37,430 nucleotides of DNA from Puniceicoccales bacterium (lineage in GTDB: Bacteria > Verrucomicrobiota > Verrucomicrobiia > Opitutales > UBA953): positions 1-37,430 of the forward strand of contig JAITHA010000092.1 of NCBI GenBank assembly GCA_031280235.1, in the 5' to 3' direction. Shown here piece after piece: positions 26,088 through 33,029 of this stretch. Both the position numbers and the translations under genes were made by a program. The notes under the pieces were generated by a model. It was not told the DNA's origin. It ran no database searches and was given only the letters and a program-made list of their open reading frames with translations. The first letter of the stretch is position 1. Every line of letters begins with the position of its first letter.

Positions 26088-26586
26088 GGCGAAGTCGGGC
26101 GGGCGCAGATGCGCACAAGGAAGGGTTTGTTGTGGAAAGAAAAACGTGAAGTTCCCCCAAGAGAGAACCTGTGAAAAAGCAGACCGAATGTGCCACAAAA
26201 CAGTCAGATTTCACGCAAAAAAGAGATTTTTCGAGCAACGCTCCTCCATTGGCCCAAGCTGTTTTTCGCCGTGGGCAACATCGGCCAGACAGAGCTCTCG
26301 CTTGTAAATACGCATAGAGTGAAGCGCAATATCTTGAAAATAAATAAGTTGTCCGGCACAGCGGAATCTTTTGGAACGGCACAGGGATGCTCCCCCGTTT
26401 CACGAATTGAGAAACACGCCGCCCGCATTCGTCTTTTTGACGGAGCTTGCATTTTTTACAAAATGCCAAGGCCATATTTTTCAAATCCACGCGGCAAAAA
26501 CAGAGCAGGCGGGAGTTGGACGCTCCGCGTTGCGAAGCTCAAGTATGCAAACCCAACCCAACTCCAGCTACAAACTTTAAACAGCC
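26088..26586. other. AT-richer intergenic region upstream of nrdD
   Basis: There is no supported gene over ~500 bp between the nrdD start and the transposase relic; the 189-aa plus-strand ORF here has no domain-like content. The region is richer in A/T than its surroundings, as expected for a promoter region. Two local structures stand out: CAATATCTTG at 26327-26336, loosely like half of a NrdR box, and a hairpin at 26446-26470 (CTTGCATTTT-TTAC-AAAATGCCAAG). Neither is strong enough to call. Confidence 0.4.
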
Positions 26587-27180
26587 ATGAGCAGCTCCTG
26601 CCAAGACAGGTTTTCGCTGCGTTACGAACTCGTACGCTGCGCCCAGAGAAACGGCATCTGTACATGCACGCGCCAGTTTCGCCTGCTCCCGCAACACCGT
26701 GCGCGAATGGCTGCGCCGCTGGCGCGCAGGCGACCACACCCTCGCCATCACCCACATGATCAAACACCTAAAAATCCACGGTGTGGATCTCAAACACGTT
26801 GAAGTGCGCACCGGTCTGGGCACCGAGTTTGACGGCGACACCGTTCATTACCGCCCCAAAGTCTTCTGCAGCGCCATTGCGACCATGGGAGCGTACCACC
26901 ACTTCAGTCCGCCCGCGCGCCCCAACTGCAACGTCGGCGTCGAAAGTGTCCACGCCACCATCGAGAACGAGTTCTTCGATTTGGAGAATTTTTCGGGCCG
27001 CGCACACGTCATGGCAGCTGCGGGCACCTATCAGCACTATCACAATTTCGCCCGGAAAAACCGCTCGCGCGCCAACAAAACCTCGGTCGAGTTGCTCCGC
27101 GAAAAGGCACCCAATCTGTACCCTCGCATCCTCCTTTTACGCCCATGCCTTCTCGACGCCCATATGGGTCAACTTCTGTC
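26587..27180 (+). pseudogene. Wrecked DDE transposase (integrase-core IS, IS481/IS3-like)
   Basis: The first frame from ATG 26587 encodes RYELVRCAQRNGICTCTRQF. After about 26680 the sequence continues one frame over as CSRNTVREWLRRWRAGDHT, together making an N-terminal helix-turn-helix. It then jumps directly to the second half of an integrase core (HMIKHLKIHGVDLKHVEVRT, GLGTEFDGD, NCNVGVESVHATIENEFFD). So the gene has a frameshift and has lost roughly 100 or more codons, including the first catalytic Asp. The second Asp, expected where intact elements read TDNGSEF, is replaced in RTGLGTEF; the third acidic residue (Glu) remains. The relic cannot transpose on its own. The ORF-track protein 26699-27277 runs into the LysR start; no terminal repeats are evident. 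Confidence 0.8.
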
Positions 27181-27258
27181 TAGACCTCCCGTGTTTCCGC
27201 AGAGCCACACAAACGCTCTGGACATACCCCCGCTCCTGCCTACTTCTGTACCGTTCCC

Positions 27259-28155
27259 ATGCACATTGAGAACTTGAAAGTTTTCGTGAGCCTTGCGGAG
27301 ACGCAAAGTTTCTCCCGAACAGGCAAACTGCACGGCATCACCCAATCCGCCGTCAGCCAGCAACTGCGCGCCTTGGAGAACCACTTCGGCGTCCAGATCG
27401 TCGACCGGAATCAGAAGATCTTCCGCCTGACACGCGAGGGCGAATGCCTCCGCGCAGCAGCGCAAGACATCACGCGTGGCTACGACATCCTGATAAACGA
27501 CCTCAAGGAAATGCGCCACGAGATCGCCGGCACCATTCGCCTCTCCACGATCTACAGCATCGGGCTGCACGAGTTGCCCCCCATCGTGAAACACTTTCTC
27601 TCCAAATACCGGACAGTGGACGTGCGTATCGCCTACCGGCGCTCCAACCTCGTCGTGGAGGACATCTTGCGCGGCGAGGCAGACTTGGGCCTGATCGCCT
27701 ACCCGACAAAAACGCGCGACCTCGAGGTCATCCCCTTCGCCGAAGACTGCCTGGTAGTCATCTGCAATCCGGCGCACCCCTTGGCAAAACGCAAAAGAGT
27801 CAAGCTCGCCGAGCTAGCCAGCCAGTGTTTCATCGGCTTCGACCACGACATCCCGACACGTAAGGCGACCGACCGGATTTTTTGCGAATACGGCGTCAAA
27901 CTCGTCCCCAGCATGGAATTTGACAACGTGGAGACGCTCAAGCGCGCTGTGGAGGTGGGCGCCGGGGTGGCCCTCGTGCCGGCGGAAACGGTACGCCAAG
28001 AGGTGGCCCAACAAACACTTGTCGAGCTCTCGCTGGAGGACTGCCACATCAAGCGCCCGCTCGCCTACATCCACCGCAAGACGGCCGTCCTGACGCCCGC
28101 AATGGTGCGCCTCGTGGATACCAGTACGGAGCTCGGCAAAGCCTCGCTCACGTGA
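27259..28155 (+). CDS. LysR-family transcriptional regulator
   Basis: This is a 298-residue LTTR. The N-terminal winged helix-turn-helix is complete (MHIENLKVFVSLAETQSFSR, GITQSAVSQQLRALENHFGV, LTREGECL). It is followed by a linker helix and a periplasmic-binding-protein-like effector domain (GTIRLSTIYSIGLHELPPIV, ADLGLIAYPTKTRDLEVIPF, VGAGVALVPAETV). It is co-directional with and 79 bp upstream of serA, rather than divergent, so its target is not obvious; control of serA is possible but unproven. Its start overlaps the last codons of the transposase-relic ORF. There is no Shine-Dalgarno. Confidence 0.92.
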   Translation: MHIENLKVFVSLAETQSFSRTGKLHGITQSAVSQQLRALENHFGVQIVDRNQKIFRLTREGECLRAAAQDITRGYDILINDLKEMRHEIAGTIRLSTIYSIGLHELPPIVKHFLSKYRTVDVRIAYRRSNLVVEDILRGEADLGLIAYPTKTRDLEVIPFAEDCLVVICNPAHPLAKRKRVKLAELASQCFIGFDHDIPTRKATDRIFCEYGVKLVPSMEFDNVETLKRAVEVGAGVALVPAETVRQEVAQQTLVELSLEDCHIKRPLAYIHRKTAVLTPAMVRLVDTSTELGKASLT

Positions 28156-28234
28156 ATACCCTCGCCTTTGCATCCGGCACGAGCACAAGGCAACATCGCA
28201 AGCTTTTTCATTCACAAGAACACAGAGCACATCC

Positions 28235-29827
28235 ATGAAGAAAATTCTCATCGCGGACAAAATCTCGCCCAGTGGCGTGGCTTGGCTCAAGGAGCAGCCG
28301 GGCATCAAAGTCGTTGAGGCACAAGGCGTCTCTGCCGAGGAACTTTCTTCTCTGGTGGGAGATGTCGCGGCGATTCTCGTGCGCAGTGAGACAAAGATAA
28401 CGCGGGCCATCATGGAAGCTGCCCCTGCCTTGGTATGCGTCGGGCGCGCAGGGGTGGGCGTGGACAATATTGACGTGGAGGCAGCGACGGAGCGCGGCGT
28501 CATCGTCATGAACACGCCAAGCGGCAACACCATCGCCACAGCAGAATTGACGTTCACACACCTGCTCTGTTGCGCCCGCCCCGTACCCTCTGCCGCCGCC
28601 TCGATGCGCGGGGGCATATGGGCACGCAAGGATTTTTCCGGCACGGAACTATACGGCAAAACACTCGGTATCCTCGGTCTGGGGCGCATCGGTACAGAGG
28701 TGGCCAAGCGAGCGCTCGCCTTTGGCATGAAGGTGCTCGCCCACGACCCCTACCTCACCGACGCGCGTGCCAAGGCCCTCGGCATCGAGATGGCCTCCAA
28801 GGAGGAAGTGTTCGCACAAGCCGACTACATCACCGTACACATGCCGCTCACACCGCAGACGGAAAACATGATAGACTCGGCAGCCATCACACGGATGAAG
28901 CCGGGCGTGCGCCTCGTCAACGTGGCGCGCGGAGGCCTCGTCAACGAAGAGGCTCTCGCCGAAGGGCTGCGCAGCGGTAAAGTGGCCTCGGCAGGCTTCG
29001 ACGTCTTCACCACAGAGCCCCTGCCCGCCGACTCTCCCTTGCGCTCGCTGTCCAAGCTCACGCTCACGCCGCACCTCGGTGCCTCAACAGGCGAGGCCCA
29101 GGAAAGTGTCGGCATCGAGATCGCGCAAGCCGTGGCCCAAGTGCTCACCGGCGGCCCGTGCGTCAACGCCGTCAATATGCCCAGCATTGATCCACGCTTG
29201 CTGCAACAGCTGCGTCCATTCATCCTGCTCGCAGAAAAAATCGGCAGACTTGTGGGACAACTCGCCAGCGAGCGTGTGGAAAAACTGCGCATCACCTACT
29301 GGGGCACCCTCACTGAGTGCGACACGCTGCCACTCTCGCGCGCCATCCAGCGCGGCTACCTGCGCCGTATCAGCGGGCAGGTCAACGACGTCAACGCCCC
29401 GCACCTCATCAAGCGCCTCGGCGTGGATGTGCAAGTCACCCAATCCAACGGCGAGGCAGACTATCGGGACTTGATCCAGGTGGAAGCCGTGTGCACCGGA
29501 GGAACAGTGCGGAGCCTCGCCGGGACAGTCGTTGGCAAAAACCATCTGCCGCGCATCGTGCTCCTCGACCAATATCCGTTGGAATTTGTGCCCGAGGGGA
29601 CGCTGCTCATCGCCGAAAACCTCGACCGCCCGGGCATCGTTGGCGAGATAGGCACAGTGCTGGGCGCCGCCGGAGTAAACATCGCCAACATGACGCTCAG
29701 TCGCACGACAGACGCCTCAGGGCACGCCCTCTCCGTTTACCAGCTGAGTGGCGCACCAGACGAGTCCGCCCTCAAGCGTATTCGCCAAAACCCAGCCATG
29801 CTGTCTGTGCAAGTTGTCGAAGCCTAA
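28235..29827 (+). CDS. serA: D-3-phosphoglycerate dehydrogenase (long, ACT-containing form)
   Basis: This enzyme performs the first step of serine synthesis from 3-phosphoglycerate. The 530 residues match the long type: a catalytic domain (MKKILIADKISPSGVAWLKE, VGRAGVGVDNIDVEAATERG), the NAD site LGILGLGRIGTEVAKRA, catalytic segments NVARGGLVNEEAL and TPHLGASTGEAQESVG, an intervening ASB domain (~315-450), and a C-terminal ACT domain (GTLLIAENLDRPGIVGEIGT) that usually confers serine feedback. The start is the only Met near MKKILIADK. The CvpA-like gene follows 8 bp after its stop. It feeds glyA, encoded at 12 kb. Confidence 0.96.
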   Translation: MKKILIADKISPSGVAWLKEQPGIKVVEAQGVSAEELSSLVGDVAAILVRSETKITRAIMEAAPALVCVGRAGVGVDNIDVEAATERGVIVMNTPSGNTIATAELTFTHLLCCARPVPSAAASMRGGIWARKDFSGTELYGKTLGILGLGRIGTEVAKRALAFGMKVLAHDPYLTDARAKALGIEMASKEEVFAQADYITVHMPLTPQTENMIDSAAITRMKPGVRLVNVARGGLVNEEALAEGLRSGKVASAGFDVFTTEPLPADSPLRSLSKLTLTPHLGASTGEAQESVGIEIAQAVAQVLTGGPCVNAVNMPSIDPRLLQQLRPFILLAEKIGRLVGQLASERVEKLRITYWGTLTECDTLPLSRAIQRGYLRRISGQVNDVNAPHLIKRLGVDVQVTQSNGEADYRDLIQVEAVCTGGTVRSLAGTVVGKNHLPRIVLLDQYPLEFVPEGTLLIAENLDRPGIVGEIGTVLGAAGVNIANMTLSRTTDASGHALSVYQLSGAPDESALKRIRQNPAMLSVQVVEA

Positions 29828-29835
29828 GACAAGCC

Positions 29836-30705
29836 ATGCCCATCCCCATGATCACCACAGCCACAGCCGCGTCTATTCCCGGCAATGTGGTGGTACTGGG
29901 GGGGTGTCTGGCTGGCATGTTGGTGGCGATGTTCACCGGCGCGCGCCACGGCTACTGGAACGGAGCGCTGCGACAGATAGCGCCAACGGTTGCGCTCGTC
30001 ATCGCAAGCTTCGTCGCCTGGGCAGGCGGGCCCAGCTTCGGCCACGTCGCCCTGCGCGGCACTACGGTGCCGTGGCTCCTGCGCGGCCTGTCCGGGATGC
30101 TCATCATAGGATGCATCGTCTGGCTCATCGCCTTTTCCATCCTGTGGCGCATCGGGCGGAACAGGACCCCCAATCCCACAGGCGAAGTGGAGCGGCCCGT
30201 CTTGGGCGCCATCGCCGGGTGCTGGACGGGCATCGCCTGGAGCATGACGGCCTTCCTCATCATCGCCGCGCTGGGCTCATTCGCACAATTCTGGCTCACC
30301 AATACGCCAACACCTCCAGGCAATTTCGCGAGGCCCGTACTCGTCAATCTCGTCCGCGTGAAAAATTCCCTCGCCCTCGTCAAACGTCTCTCTTGGCTGG
30401 AGGCATGGAACCCAATGCCCGCAAAAACGCAGCGGACACTTGAGAAAGGGATGCGCGTGCTCAACTCGCCCGCCACTTTCGCGCGCTTACGGCACCTCGA
30501 GCCTGTCAGGGCAATCGCCTCTCACCCAGCCTTCTACCCGCTGATGCAGAATACGGAAATCTGGCAAATCATCGCCGCGCACGACGTCGAAAAACTCGTC
30601 ACCCACCCGGCCATCCTGCACCTGATCGCCGACGATGATTTCCAGCGCATGCTCTCCCAAGTGGATCTCGAAGAACTGTTCACCAAAGCCCTCGGCGAAT
30701 ACTGA
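29836..30705 (+). CDS. CvpA-like membrane protein with C-terminal helical extension
   Basis: This is a 289-residue protein. I start at MPIPMITTATAASIPGNVVV, 8 bp after serA, because the ORF-track start lies inside serA. The first ~160 residues contain four hydrophobic helices in a CvpA-like pattern (LGGCLAGMLVAMFTGARHGY, IAPTVALVIASFVAWAGG, LIIGCIVWLIAFSILWRI, AWSMTAFLIIAALGSFAQF). The remaining ~120 residues are soluble and helical (THPAILHLIADDDFQRMLSQ). CvpA proteins are inner-membrane proteins linked to envelope stress and toxin import; the role of the extension is unknown. It may belong to a serA-cvpA-exbB-exbD transcript, since exbB follows after 65 bp. Confidence 0.7.
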   Translation: MPIPMITTATAASIPGNVVVLGGCLAGMLVAMFTGARHGYWNGALRQIAPTVALVIASFVAWAGGPSFGHVALRGTTVPWLLRGLSGMLIIGCIVWLIAFSILWRIGRNRTPNPTGEVERPVLGAIAGCWTGIAWSMTAFLIIAALGSFAQFWLTNTPTPPGNFARPVLVNLVRVKNSLALVKRLSWLEAWNPMPAKTQRTLEKGMRVLNSPATFARLRHLEPVRAIASHPAFYPLMQNTEIWQIIAAHDVEKLVTHPAILHLIADDDFQRMLSQVDLEELFTKALGEY

Positions 30706-30770
30706 GGCCGCGGCCCGCCCCCGCCTTTGGGCTTGATGAGCCTCACCACACCGATGTCTTGGAACACCAC

Positions 30771-31376
30771 ATGAAAACGCTCATCGAAGGCGCAGGACAT
30801 TTCATCTGGCCGCTCGGCTTTTGCTCATTTCTCGCAGTATTCATCGTGGCGGAGCGCCTCCTCGCCTTGCGCCCCGCCCGGGTATTGCCCGGGGCCATCA
30901 CCGATGCCCTCCAACGCGGTGATCTCCGCACTCTGCCCTCAGAACTTGGCCGCTCCACAGCCGGGCGCATTCTGCACTTTTTTAAAAAGAACAACCCCGA
31001 CGCGGAAACGCTCAAAGCCTTTGCCCAGATTGAGCTCTCACGCCTTGAGCGCGGCCTCTTCCTCCTCGACACCATCGTGAGCGTCGCACCACTGCTCGGC
31101 CTGCTGGGCACCGTCTACGGACTCTTCATCCTCATGCCGCAGACGACAGGCCAGCCCGATCACGCCTCGCTCTCACACGGCGTCGGTATCGCTCTCACCA
31201 CCACCGTCATCGGCATCGGCATCGCCATCCCCGCCCTCTTCTGCAGCAACTTCATCGCGCGCCACCTGGAGCTCCTCTCGGCTAGGATAAACCTGCTCGT
31301 CGAACGCCTCTGCGCCTTGGGCGCCACAACGAGCCCAACAGAAGAAAACACACCTCCACTACCCCATCTGCAATGA
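30771..31376 (+). CDS. exbB: ExbB/TolQ/MotA-type proton channel protein
   Basis: This is a 201-residue inner-membrane motor subunit that uses the proton gradient with ExbD to energise outer-membrane processes. The ORF track starts at a TTG (30759); the ATG of MKTLIEGAGHFIWPLGFCSF is preferred. One N-terminal helix (WPLGFCSFLAVFIVAERLLAL) is followed by a cytoplasmic region and the paired C-terminal helices of the family (LLDTIVSVAPLLGLLGTVYG, GIALTTTVIGIGIAIPALFC). The stop overlaps the exbD start by 4 nt (ATGA), which is typical of coupled translation. It is close to TolQ by family; the neighbours do not decide between Exb and Tol. Confidence 0.9.
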   Translation: MKTLIEGAGHFIWPLGFCSFLAVFIVAERLLALRPARVLPGAITDALQRGDLRTLPSELGRSTAGRILHFFKKNNPDAETLKAFAQIELSRLERGLFLLDTIVSVAPLLGLLGTVYGLFILMPQTTGQPDHASLSHGVGIALTTTVIGIGIAIPALFCSNFIARHLELLSARINLLVERLCALGATTSPTEENTPPLPHLQ

Positions 31377-31780
31377 GTCTCTACCGCCCAAGAAAACGGC
31401 AGAACCAGATCAATATCGTACCACTCATCGACGTGATGACCGTGCTGATTTTTTTCTTTTTAATGACCATGCGCTTCGACGAGATAATGACCCTCGACAT
31501 CTCACCCCCAAGCGCCGAGAGCGCGACCCCCGAATACGCCAACGGCACAGGCGCTGTCGTCGTAGCCATCTCCAAAAAAGGCACCTTCTTCTACAACAAA
31601 CAGGAAGTCACAAAACAGGAACTCGCACGCCGCCTGACGGATTTGGGAAAGAAATTACCCGGACATTACATTTTCGTTGTTGCTGACGGACAAACGTTCA
31701 CGCAGGATGCCCTGTATGCTGTGGATCAGGCAAATAAGGCCGACCTCCGGCCTCGCTTGGTCACGCAATCTTCTCGTTAA
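31373..31780 (+). CDS. exbD: ExbD/TolR-type proton channel protein
   Basis: This 135-residue partner of ExbB has a short cytoplasmic N-terminus (MSLYRPRKRQNQINIVPLID) and a single transmembrane helix with the conserved proton-carrying Asp in LIDVMTVLIFFFLMTM. The periplasmic domain of the ExbD fold reads VVVAISKKGTFFYNKQEVTK and IFVVADGQTFTQDALYAVDQ. Length and order match the family. It is translationally coupled to exbB and followed after 23 bp by a secreted protein that repeats the same periplasmic fold twice. Confidence 0.92.
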   Translation: MSLYRPRKRQNQINIVPLIDVMTVLIFFFLMTMRFDEIMTLDISPPSAESATPEYANGTGAVVVAISKKGTFFYNKQEVTKQELARRLTDLGKKLPGHYIFVVADGQTFTQDALYAVDQANKADLRPRLVTQSSR

Positions 31781-31803
31781 ACAAACACTCTAACCTAATC
31801 TAT

Positions 31804-32580
31804 ATGAAAAATCTGCGTTCCATCCTAAGCGCCACAACGATTTGTGCTGCCGTTGCGTTGGCATTCCACGGTTGCGCTGCCGAGTCTCCATGGAAACTCA
31901 CAAGCGAGAAACTTGACGACGCTATCCGCATCGAGCTCTTCGCCAACGGCATTGTCCGCGTCAACAGGGAGAAACTCCCAAGCGCCCAACTGGCCACAGC
32001 CCTTTACGAGCTCGGGCTCAAATTCCCCCAACGCAAGATCGCCCTCATCGTAGAGGAAGACATGAGAGACGCCGACAAAGCCATCGCCTATATCAAAAGA
32101 CACTCCGCCCAAAACGGGCTCGGAGATGTCGTTGTCCTGAAACCATCAGACCTCAACAAACGCGGCTTCTCCCTGAAGGACGAACCCGCCGCACCACCTC
32201 CGCCCACACCCGCATCAACAGCAACCTCGCTGGCTGAACCCACACCGACTGCGCCAGCGTCGGCTCCGCCTGCTGAGCTCAAACCCACAGTCGCCGCAAC
32301 CCCTGAGCCGCTAGTCACACCCACGCCTGTGGCCGAGCCACCACCCGCACCACCTCCACCCTCACCGCTCATCATAGAAGTTTCGAAAAACGGCGAGTAC
32401 AAATTGGACGGGCAAAGTGTCAGCGCCCCAAACCTCCCGGCCCAACTCAAGGCCATCGGAGAAACGACGCCCGGGCGCGAAGTCAACATCCGCACTGAAC
32501 CCGGCACGCCCTTCACAGCGATCAATTCCGTGCGTGTCGCCAGCCGCGATGCTGGCCTCGGGAAAATCTCCATCAAATAA
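31804..32580 (+). CDS. Secreted protein with two ExbD-like periplasmic domains joined by a Pro-rich linker
   Basis: This 258-residue protein begins with a signal sequence (MKNLRSILSATTICAAVALA, then FHGCAAES), which may be a Sec signal or an imperfect lipobox ending at Cys. Residues ~32-112 (IRIELFANGIVRVNREKLPS, KIALIVEEDMRDADKAIAYI) and ~187-258 (LIIEVSKNGEYKLDGQSVSA, EVNIRTEPGTPFTAINSV) each follow the ExbD/TolR periplasmic pattern: beta strand, 'G-x-x-x-x-N/D' turn, helix, strand, helix. Between them is a ~60-residue Pro/Ala/Thr linker of the kind seen in TonB and TolA. There is no transmembrane helix carrying the channel Asp. It sits directly behind exbBD and before a strong terminator, so it is very likely a partner of that motor. 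The family assignment is my reading of the pattern; the function is unknown. Confidence 0.7.
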   Translation: MKNLRSILSATTICAAVALAFHGCAAESPWKLTSEKLDDAIRIELFANGIVRVNREKLPSAQLATALYELGLKFPQRKIALIVEEDMRDADKAIAYIKRHSAQNGLGDVVVLKPSDLNKRGFSLKDEPAAPPPPTPASTATSLAEPTPTAPASAPPAELKPTVAATPEPLVTPTPVAEPPPAPPPPSPLIIEVSKNGEYKLDGQSVSAPNLPAQLKAIGETTPGREVNIRTEPGTPFTAINSVRVASRDAGLGKISIK

Positions 32581-32606
32581 AACACCGCCCAGCACACGCA
32601 CACATG

Positions 32607-32645
32607 AAGACCGCCACTCGGAGCGCCACTACGGGTGGCGGTCTT
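32607..32645 (+). terminator. Rho-independent terminator closing the exb cluster
   Basis: AAGACCGCCAC and GTGGCGGTCTT form a perfect 11 bp stem around a 17 nt loop, followed by GTTTG. It lies 27 nt after the stop of the double-ExbD-domain gene. It covers the first codons of the ORF-track start (32604) of the DUF167 gene, which argues that this start is wrong. Confidence 0.7.
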
Positions 32646-32660
32646 GTTTGCTCCTGCGAG

Positions 32661-32912
32661 TTGAAAATCAAGGCCGTGCCCAACTCCGTAAAAAGTGCCA
32701 TGGCCGGGCGCCTCGGCAATGCATGGAAAGTAAGGCTTCAGGCCGTCCCCGAAGGCGGTAAGGCAAACAAAGAATTGCTCGATTTCCTCGCGGGGAAACT
32801 CGCCCTACCCCGCAAAGCGATCCAGCTCGTAAGCGGCAGCACCTCACGCGAAAAACGCGTCCGCATCACCGGGCATACATTAGCCGAAGTCGAAAAAATC
32901 CTGCTGGTCTGA
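32661..32912 (+). CDS. DUF167 (UPF0235, YggU-like) protein
   Basis: This small cytoplasmic protein of unknown function is widely conserved in bacteria. The recognisable fold begins LKIKAVPNSVKSAMAGRLGN and contains KVRLQAVPEGGKANKELLDF and KAIQLVSGSTSREKRVRI, the family's most conserved parts. I prefer the TTG at 32661, giving 83 residues. The ATG at 32604 in the ORF track is inside the stem of a terminator hairpin, and its extra 19 residues (MKTATRSATTGGG...) have no family counterpart. If the ATG is right, the terminator would be translated through. It is convergent with nuoM. Confidence 0.8.
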   Translation: MKIKAVPNSVKSAMAGRLGNAWKVRLQAVPEGGKANKELLDFLAGKLALPRKAIQLVSGSTSREKRVRITGHTLAEVEKILLV

Positions 32913-32968
32913 ACTCTCCTCGCCGATATTCCCTCCCATCGGAAATATCAAAAACGCCAAGTCCTACT

Positions 32969-33029
32969 TATCTGCCGCCCAAATCAGACCTCTCTTCAAC
33001 TGGCTTTCTATCTCGTGACGACACTATCT
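32969..33029 (-). repeat. Dispersed ~60 bp repeat, copy B
   Basis: This is the partner of 550-614, read on the minus strand as AGATAGTGTCGTCACGAGAT and AGAAAGCCAGTTGAAGAG. Its right edge touches the nuoM stop codon and an adjoining palindrome, CTATCTT-AAT-AAGATAG (33024-33040), which could fold at the 3' end of nuoM mRNA. The same position relative to a minus-strand gene end is seen for copy A. Confidence 0.6.

Noticed and set aside
23592-26174. 860-aa plus-strand ORF opposite nrdD
   Set aside because: It mirrors nrdD over its full length; the composition (Val/Asp/Gly/Ala-rich) is typical of an antisense frame of a GC-rich gene.
26327-26336. CAATATCTTG as a possible NrdR box upstream of nrdD
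   Set aside because: It has one mismatch to the core, no second box at the expected spacing, and lies about 240 bp from the start; too weak to call.
30706-30730. GGCCGCGGCC palindrome after the CvpA-like gene as a terminator
   Set aside because: It has no loop and no U-run, and exbB follows closely, so read-through is more likely.
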